A stretch of 14,184 nucleotides of DNA from Ichthyophonus hoferi. Lineage: Eukaryota > Opisthokonta > Ichthyosporea > Ichthyophonida > Ichthyophonidae. Both the position numbers and the translations under genes were made by a program. Below, in pieces: positions 8,751 to 14,184 of this stretch. Position 1 is the first letter of the stretch; each line of letters begins with the position of its first letter. The DNA lies in assembly GCA_002751075.1 (NCBI GenBank), contig NAOQ01000470.1, forward strand, positions 46,587 through 60,770. The letters are read 5' to 3'. The notes beneath the pieces are model-generated. The model saw nothing but the letters and a program-made list of their open reading frames with translations. It ran no database searches and had not been told where the DNA came from.

Positions 8751-9449
8751 GAAAAAAATACTTGGAACCTTCAGTACATACCCATTACACTATAATGAAC
8801 AGGATATATGGTATATGCCTACAACTAAAGTATAGCATTTTATCTAAACATTTAAGCATTGCTTTTTAAGTGTCTAATCTCTAATGCCATAATTCCAATA
8901 ACGACATTGATCGTATTGATCTATTTTAAATATCTTGCTAGTGTTTTCTATATCTTTATATTCAAAGTGCTCTAGTTATAAAACTATTTTTTAGTAAAAA
9001 ATACAAATCTTTGTTTATAATAGTTTGTACGTTATTATCCTAGTCTTTATTAGTTGTCTATATTCTCTTTATCCCATTTTTACTTCTTGTTCATTGCAGA
9101 TGTCTATAAAGCTACGTTCCAAATTTTAATCCAAATAAAAACGAGATATATCCTTATTGGTTAATATAATTCACAGGGGTTCTATGAAGCTCACGAGAAT
9201 TTTTTGATTATAACTTGCTCTTAATTTCTACAATTGACCTAATGTATGTGTCCTAATTTAGGCAGCTTTTTCTCTAATGCTTTTCATCTGTCCATTGATT
9301 CTTATTTTTACGGAATAAATTTTGGTTTATGTTGGAAGCCAAAAGTTAATCACATATTCTTTAAAAACAGCAATTAGGTTATTTATAATGTCCTATTGAG
9401 TGTTTCAACTTTCAACATATTATATTTGGTTAGAACAGTTCTTAGTTAA

Positions 9450-9866
9450 AGAAAATATAAATATAGATATTCAGATAATAATGAAGACTACTCTTGCTTT
9501 TATAATGTTTTTCAGTCATCAATATATGTTAAAAGCCTTTCCGAAAAGTTATTTGGTTATGTTATGTCTTGTGATTCTCAAGTGGTTGGAATTTATTATC
9601 CAGACTCTTTACTAGAAAGCTAACTAGTAAAACCTGGTACAGTTGATCCATTGGAAGATACCTGTATAGTTCTCATCTATGACCATAGTCGTTTAGATCA
9701 TAGTCATTGCACACAGTGCAAGTTGCATTGTAGGAAGTTTAAAACGTTTCTGAACTCAAAACAATTGTACGTATTACAAGCTGAGCTCAAAAAGGCTCTA
9801 GCTTCTCTTTTACCTAGTGATAACAATTTAGATCAATTAATCGAAGATATGGACATTGTACATTAA
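9450..9866 (+). CDS. Unrecognised coding-like stretch, possible terminal exon or gene remnant
   Basis: The best part is 9643-9866, about 74 codons ending in TAA. It is less AT-rich than its surroundings and reads as a globular protein. An early Cys/His cluster (HSRLDHSHCTQCKLHC) is followed by a charged helical part with LQAELKKALASLLPSD and an acidic end (EDMDIVH). It has no ATG near its start. A possible acceptor (GGTACAG) ends at 9642, preceded by a branch-point-like CTAAC, so it may be a last exon. Another open stretch in the same frame lies directly upstream (about 9450-9614, including SEKLFGYVMSCDSQVVGIYY), after a strong acceptor TTTTTCAG ending at 9515. The two could be neighbouring exons with a small intron I cannot place, or one broken gene. 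I do not recognise the family; a decayed transposon protein is possible. Confidence 0.4.
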
Positions 9867-10173
9867 AGAAAACTCAGTACAACATAAAATACACCAATTT
9901 ACAATAGCATACCTACTATGAAACACTAACTGAGACTACTCTTTCACTCATATCATATGTACACCAAATTGCTTACCTTTTCATTGACAGTCAACCTCTT
10001 TAACTAATCAATCTACTTAATATGATTGGAGGTAAGGGACCCAATCAGAATCAGTTACAATATCTTAATTGGGTTATCCATTTATCCATTGGTAACATCA
10101 TACGCACTAAAACATTTATTTATTTATTATAGGGTTCTGGACTTATAATATGACACCTTAACAACTTTTAAAG
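9867..10173. other. Spacer with nothing recognisable
   Basis: About 300 bp of moderately AT-rich sequence. There is no gene, and no AATAAA follows the coding-like stretch upstream on the plus strand. Confidence 0.5.
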
Positions 10174-10385
10174 TAATTGTCTAAACGGTAAAATATAGGG
10201 TAAACATACCCTGTCTTTATCGTAAACCTTTACTCTAACAATAATGCATGTCTAAGTGGATGAATATAATGTGAAAACAACTAGAAGCCCTGTATCAACA
10301 GCACAGTAGTTGATTTATACCGATATAAGCGTATGTACTCCGGTGAGACTGAATTCAACATAAACTGTATACCTATCTGAATCAT
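10174..10385 (-). repeat. Dispersed repeat, copy 3 (minus orientation)
   Basis: Read on the minus strand it carries GAATTCAGTCTCACCG, GGTATAAATCAAC, ACAGGGCTTCTAG, CATTATTGTTAGAG, then GATAAAGACAGGGTATGTTT and ACCCTATATTTTACCG. The end forms a hairpin of AGGGTA and TACCCT around TGTT. It is most like copy 4, which lies about 260 bp away in the same orientation. Its poly(A)-like hexamer is GATAAA rather than AATAAA. Confidence 0.75.
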
Positions 10386-10647
10386 TATTACTACGTAATT
10401 TAATAGATAATCTCAACTATTTGATTAATAACCAATAATAAAAATAATAAATAAACGGAGTATATATTCTATTCTAATATAAATCAACAAGCAAACAAAT
10501 AAATAGGTAGTAATTATAACGGAATATATATGTTCCAACAATCACTTACGCCAAGTTGTGTTTACAGCGTTTCTAACTACTTAATAGCCACACTTTCTTT
10601 AAAGATTCAATCAAAATTGCCTTTTAAGCGAAGTGAAAATTTAGTAC

Positions 10648-10867
10648 AATTGTTAAAACGGTAAAAATATAGGGTATGATATAGGGTAGACATACCCTGT
10701 CTTTATTTTAAGCCGATACCTTGACAATAACGTATATCAGATGGCAAACTATAGTGCAAATCAAACTAGAAGCCCCGTCTCAACCACACAGTGGTTAATT
10801 TATACCATGCTAAACACATATGATGCGGTGAGACTGAATTCGGATTCAACTGTATACCTAATCTAAT
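10648..10867 (-). repeat. Dispersed repeat, copy 4 (minus orientation)
   Basis: Read on the minus strand it carries TTAGGTATACAGTTGAATCC, GAATTCAGTCTCACCGCATC, ATGTGTTTAG, ATTAACCACTGTGTGGTTGA, GGGCTTCTAG, CACTATAGTTTGCC, CGGCTTAAAATAAAGACAGG, then two ACCCTATAT units and TTACCGTTTTAACAATTG. The AGGGTA/TACCCT end hairpin is present. It begins about 60 nt after the ANAPC7 stop codon, in the same sense, so it forms much of that gene's 3' untranslated region. Confidence 0.75.
10702..10707 (-). promoter_or_regulatory. Poly(A) signal for ANAPC7
   Basis: AATAAA on the minus strand, 222 nt after the stop codon. It is the first such hexamer in the 3' flank and sits inside dispersed repeat copy 4, in the same relative place as the one used by the small membrane-protein gene. 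Confidence 0.55.
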
Positions 10868-10928
10868 GGTATACAAGAATTAATCTATACAGCTATGATT
10901 GAATATATACATATATATACCCATGTAC

Positions 10929-13900
10929 TCATACATACATATATAAACTATTATTTGATTGGTCCAGAATGCTCTGGTCTCTATCTCCATTGGCTAATCT
11001 ATTAGCCATATCCAGTCCAGTTTTGGCAGGTGCATATTGAGGACATATACTGTATATGGTAATAGAGAATATAGGTTAATATAACACCATAGATAGATAG
11101 AGAGAGAGAGGAAGAGCTTCTAATGTAATTGAAATTTTCTGTTTGTGACAAAGTCAATTTAATTCCTTATAATATAACATAACAAATTATATATTAAAAT
11201 AATGATATCCAATATATATACATACATATATACCTCTACATGAACATACACATACCTACATATGCCATATACATATGCTTACCGTAACGCCTTATGGTAG
11301 TGGTTTATAGCTTCATTGTAATCCCCTATACATGTCAATGCATCAGCTAGTCTAGTGTGAAGGGATTCTGTTACACCGTGTGCTAGTTGATCTGTAAGGC
11401 TGTAGGTGGATGGGTAGGTAGGTAGGTAGGTAGGTGGGTAGATAGATAGATAGATAGATAGGTAGGCAGGTGTATAGATGGAAGTTAATAACATAAAAAT
11501 CATAATCATAAGACGGATCAACAGGAATCAAGCATTAGCTTACGATTAAAATAACTGTAATACTTGAAAAAAAAAAGAAGTTAGGTGGTTTGCGGCAAAG
11601 TACTACTATATAGAGTATACGTAGCCGCAAACAAAAGCTGCTATACAAGTATAGTTGTATTAATATGTTAAACCTATATATAGTGCATAGGGCATGTATA
11701 GTGTATGTGTAATATATGTATAATATGTATATTCTATATATGGTAGTACATAGACTATATATAGTATGCATAGTATATATAATACATACAGATCTATAGC
11801 AACTTGATATTCCTTTTGTACTAAGGCTAAATGGACCAATCCAGTGAGAGCATCTACACAGCTGGAATCCAATAGAAGAGCTCGCTCAAACATTTTCTTG
11901 GCCTGTGATTGGGAGGAAAGAGAAAGTAAGAATGATAGTACGTCAGATAGCAATAGGGATTATTATTATTATTATTATTATTATTATCATAGTATGACAT
12001 AATACAATACAATACAATATAACATTAACTCTACCTACCTCAGGCCACGTATCTCGGGTGTGTAGATAAACAATACCATTTAAGGCAATCGCCCGAACAT
12101 TCTTAGGCATGACTTTCATGGCTTCTAATGCTATTTGTTTAGCTTCGTAAATTCGGTCTAGGCCTAGGTAGCAATCTACTAGCCCTGAAAATTAAAATGG
12201 TTATTGATTTATTGATTTATTGATTATAAGATATGTTAATGATATAATATAATACAATATAATATAATATAATATAATATAACATAATATAATATAATAT
12301 AATACAATGCACTATAATAAAATACACTGATATAATACACTATGGCACCATTATGATGTATATAACCATGAAAATTGATTTTAGAGCCATGCAACTATAT
12401 ATCAGTTTTGAGAAAAAAAATTCCTGCTTACTATTCGTTGATATAAATAAATGAGATAGAGTATGAGATAATGCGACATAATATAATATAATATAGTATA
12501 ATATAATACCATGTACTACAATAGAATATAATATTCATACTATATAATACAAAGCAATATGATATAATATAACATAATGTATACATGTACCTAATATACA
12601 TACATAAAACTATACAAAATGTAAACACCTACCTTGATAGGCTACATAATCTCTTCTAATCGAATAGGCTTCTCTGAATGACGTCACAGCCCCGTGGAGA
12701 TCTTTAAGAACCAATTGAATGCTCCCTTTATAATATAACAATTAATAATTGGTGTATTAGAGGTTTTAAAATAAGAATAAACAAATAAAATTAACAAGCT
12801 AAAAATAGAAAAAGAAGATTTGATTAATTAATGTTAATTAACTATTAAGATTATAGGCTTTATATGGTGCACACTAGAGGGTTATATACATACACATTAT
12901 AACATAACGCAATATAGGATAAGGCCAATAATAAACTTCAATTGAATTTTAATTTTAATAATTCTCTTTGATAGAATTAAATTGATTTTTAAGATGACTA
13001 TATATCCGATAACATACTATAAAAAGCAGAAAGAGTATTATTATAATTAGTGTAATTAATTAATTAATGTTTAGATACCATGATCACCATTATATTAATA
13101 TCGCATTCAAACCAAACAATATTCTCTTCTAAATAGTTTGATTAATTAATACCCATGAAAAAAATTTGTTATTAACACATCATTTCCAGCTAATTAATAT
13201 ATTTGATATACTCTAATGAAGATAACATGCTCTAAATTTCCAATTAAAATCAAATAAAACATCGTTCTAATTAATGTAATTAATAATACTTCAATAAAGA
13301 TACCATAATTAATGACATAATCAGCGAATTAAGGCCACTTACCCTTGGTGGCATAACAGAATGCATTGCGCGGTTCCAATTGGATAGCCTAAAATGTGAT
13401 GTGCTATGAGTTAATCAGTGGATTGAAATTAAAAATTAATACTATCTTAGGATAGATTAACAGGGTGTGGCAAGCATATATAGATTAAGATAGAGATAAA
13501 GATGTAGATTAAGATGTAGATTAAAAAAATAGAGGTAAGGAGATAGATTAAAAAATTGAATGAAAAACGGAAAGCCTGTGAGATAAAAAGATGAGTAGGA
13601 TACAGTACTACATATCCTATATATAAGATCATAGCATATTATACCACCCACCCACCCATCCTCTCCCCCTCTCTCTCACCTTCCCTACCTTATCTGCAAA
13701 CATCAGTGCTTGTGTATTTTCATTAGTAAACTGACAGTATTGTGCCATAGCTAACCATCCCTCAGACCTCATTCTATTGGTTTGGAGCACAGATGTTGCT
13801 AGGCTATATGTGGTTATAATTGGTTAGTCACACTTCGTATATATTCGTGGTGTGTTTATTGATAAGAATATAGGGTTATAGATCATAGAGATAGCATATA

Positions 13901-14141
13901 TATATACCATATAAGGTAATTAATGACCATATAGAGTGATTCATACCTATATAGCTCAACCCAACCCAACCCAACTTAATATAATATAATACAAAATATT
14001 ATAATAGATAAAACATGTACATACCTATATATATATATAGTATATAACTTACAGATTAATTCTATTGCCCAGGCCAGATCTTCTCAATGCATTGGCATAA
14101 TAGCCAATTCCATCTATAGAATGTTGTTCTCTTGCTCTCAC
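10929..14141 (-). CDS. ANAPC7: Anaphase-promoting complex subunit 7 (APC7), C-terminal half
   Basis: Eight exons on the minus strand: 14141-14053, 13803-13689, 13388-13343, 12725-12633, 12184-12039, 11902-11790, 11399-11283, 11049-10929. All have GT-AG borders and the frame is kept throughout, giving 279 residues to a TGA stop. The sequence is a run of TPR helices from about residue 44 on and follows human APC7 from GMDVYGYLLAREG to SLDPNDQKSLEG. Examples are DKAIQLEPRN, FREAYSIRRDYVAYQGLVDC, WPEAKKMFERALLLDS and YNEAINHYHKALR. APC7 is a TPR-lobe subunit of the APC/C, the ubiquitin ligase that drives mitotic exit, and stacks on CDC27 and CDC16. The 5' exons lie beyond the right edge. Its end, NNSLYMYV, is partly coded by a TATG microsatellite, and the acidic tail of human APC7 is absent. 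Exon borders are firm; the last exon is slightly less sure. Confidence 0.88.
11402..11477. repeat. (GGTA)n/(GATA)n tetranucleotide array abutting a splice acceptor
   Basis: On the minus strand this is a CTAT/CTAC run ending CCATCCACCTACAG directly at the acceptor of the next-to-last ANAPC7 exon (11399). It therefore supplies that intron's pyrimidine tract. Confidence 0.8.
11588..11632. repeat. GC-rich foldback in an ANAPC7 intron
   Basis: GTTTGCGGC (11588-11596) and GCCGCAAAC (11624-11632) form a perfect 9-bp stem. The 27 nt between them can pair further, around a central CTATATAG palindrome. Its GC-rich arms stand out in an AT-rich intron. It could be a miniature inverted-repeat element or a structured intronic RNA. 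Confidence 0.6.
11959..11987. repeat. (TTA)n microsatellite
   Basis: Nine to ten perfect ATT/TTA units lie in the short intron between ANAPC7 exons 12184-12039 and 11902-11790. Confidence 0.85.
12237..12345. repeat. TATAATA-type array in an ANAPC7 intron
   Basis: ATAATATA and ATAATACA units run nearly without a break for about 75 bp, then degrade. A looser stretch follows at 12476-12590 in the same intron. The sequence style matches the arrays at 4720-5215 and 5866-6250. Confidence 0.7.
12726..13342. other. Longest ANAPC7 intron in the window, no other feature
   Basis: This 617-nt intron is AT-rich with TTAATTAA-type runs (for example 13059-13070). No nested gene or RNA is seen. Confidence 0.6.
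13647..13669 (-). promoter_or_regulatory. Potential G-quadruplex just after a splice donor
   Basis: On the ANAPC7 sense strand the sequence reads GGGGG, a 7-nt loop, then GGGTGGGTGGG. This satisfies the usual G3+ N1-7 rule. It starts about 20 nt after the donor AAG|GTAGGG of exon 13803-13689. GGG runs near donors commonly act as intronic splicing enhancers. Confidence 0.5.
13957..13976. repeat. (CAACC)n short tandem repeat
   Basis: Four near-perfect CAACC units lie in an ANAPC7 intron. This is a short pentanucleotide tract with no evident role. Confidence 0.7.
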
Positions 14142-14184
14142 CTGTAATTAATAAATTAGGAATGAAATTAATATCGGTTGCTGA

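Larger units (their letters stand above)
7764..9449. other. Gene-poor spacer with old repeats
   Basis: I see no supportable gene here. It holds an imperfect direct-repeat pair (8012-8140 and 8617-8750), a hairpin at 7948-7972, and isolated coding-like scraps. One scrap is an 18-codon open frame from ATG 8339 (MAYEPFPPLMGFPQNSSD) after TTTTAGTCAG. Another is a good acceptor (TTCTTGTTCATTGCAG) ending at 9100, followed by about 22 open codons. These scraps might be remnants of the gene whose end is at 9643-9866, but no joined model is convincing. Confidence 0.45.

Noticed and set aside
9400-9615. 71-codon plus frame starting MFQLSTYY
   Set aside because: It is hydrophobic by composition and overlaps a different frame (9450-9614) that reads more like protein and is continuous in frame with 9643-9866.
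11402-12310. CRISPR-like regular repeats
   Set aside because: These are head-to-tail microsatellites with no unique spacers, inside introns of a eukaryotic gene.
12431-13651. Minus frames in ANAPC7 introns (12431-12628, 13447-13651, also 11535-11771)
   Set aside because: They are Tyr/Ile-rich translations of TATA-type intron repeats between well-supported exons.
13957-13976. Telomere-like repeat
   Set aside because: The unit is a CAACC pentamer with four copies, not TTAGGG-type, and lies within an intron.

Overview
The window is nuclear DNA from an AT-rich eukaryote. Coding is split into short exons with GT-AG introns (about 105-620 nt), and the spacers and introns are full of (TA)n, TATAATA-type and tetranucleotide repeats. 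The two recognisable proteins (a Nup35/Nup53-like nucleoporin and APC7 of the anaphase-promoting complex) and the compact, TA-rich layout suggest an invertebrate animal, perhaps an early-branching one such as a sponge. The species cannot be fixed from sequence alone. All splice models here are mine, built from splice consensus and frame continuity.

Layout. (1) 1-145, minus: an exon-like fragment of an unknown gene that runs off the left edge. (2) 265-2761, minus: a three-exon gene for a 732-residue Nup35/Nup53-like protein, with a 22-nt first coding exon, a long Pro/Gln-rich N-terminal part, an RRM-type domain and a short C-terminal helix-like tail. (3) 2762-5834: an AT-rich spacer between two divergent genes, with no gene that I can see. 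(4) 5835-7067, plus: a three-exon gene for a 97-residue single-pass membrane protein that I do not recognise. Its second intron carries a decayed copy of the membrane-spanning exon. (5) 7068-10928: a spacer rich in old repeats, with one unrecognised coding-like stretch near 9450-9866. (6) 10929-14141, minus: the last eight exons (279 codons) of ANAPC7, whose 5' half lies beyond the right edge.

The feature that ties the window together is a dispersed repeat of about 190-220 bp present four times. Two copies lie on the plus strand around the small membrane-protein gene, and two lie on the minus strand just past the ANAPC7 stop codon. In both genes the first AATAAA after the stop codon lies inside a sense-oriented copy, about 230 nt downstream, so this repeat may supply their poly(A) sites. 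The repeat ends in a short hairpin and a TACCCTATATT-type tail that seems to have grown into a minisatellite after one copy.

I see no CRISPR array, tRNA, rRNA or bacterial-type operon, and no clear retrovirus-like or Polinton-like element. The genes have no evident shared pathway; they look like ordinary neighbours in a compact genome.
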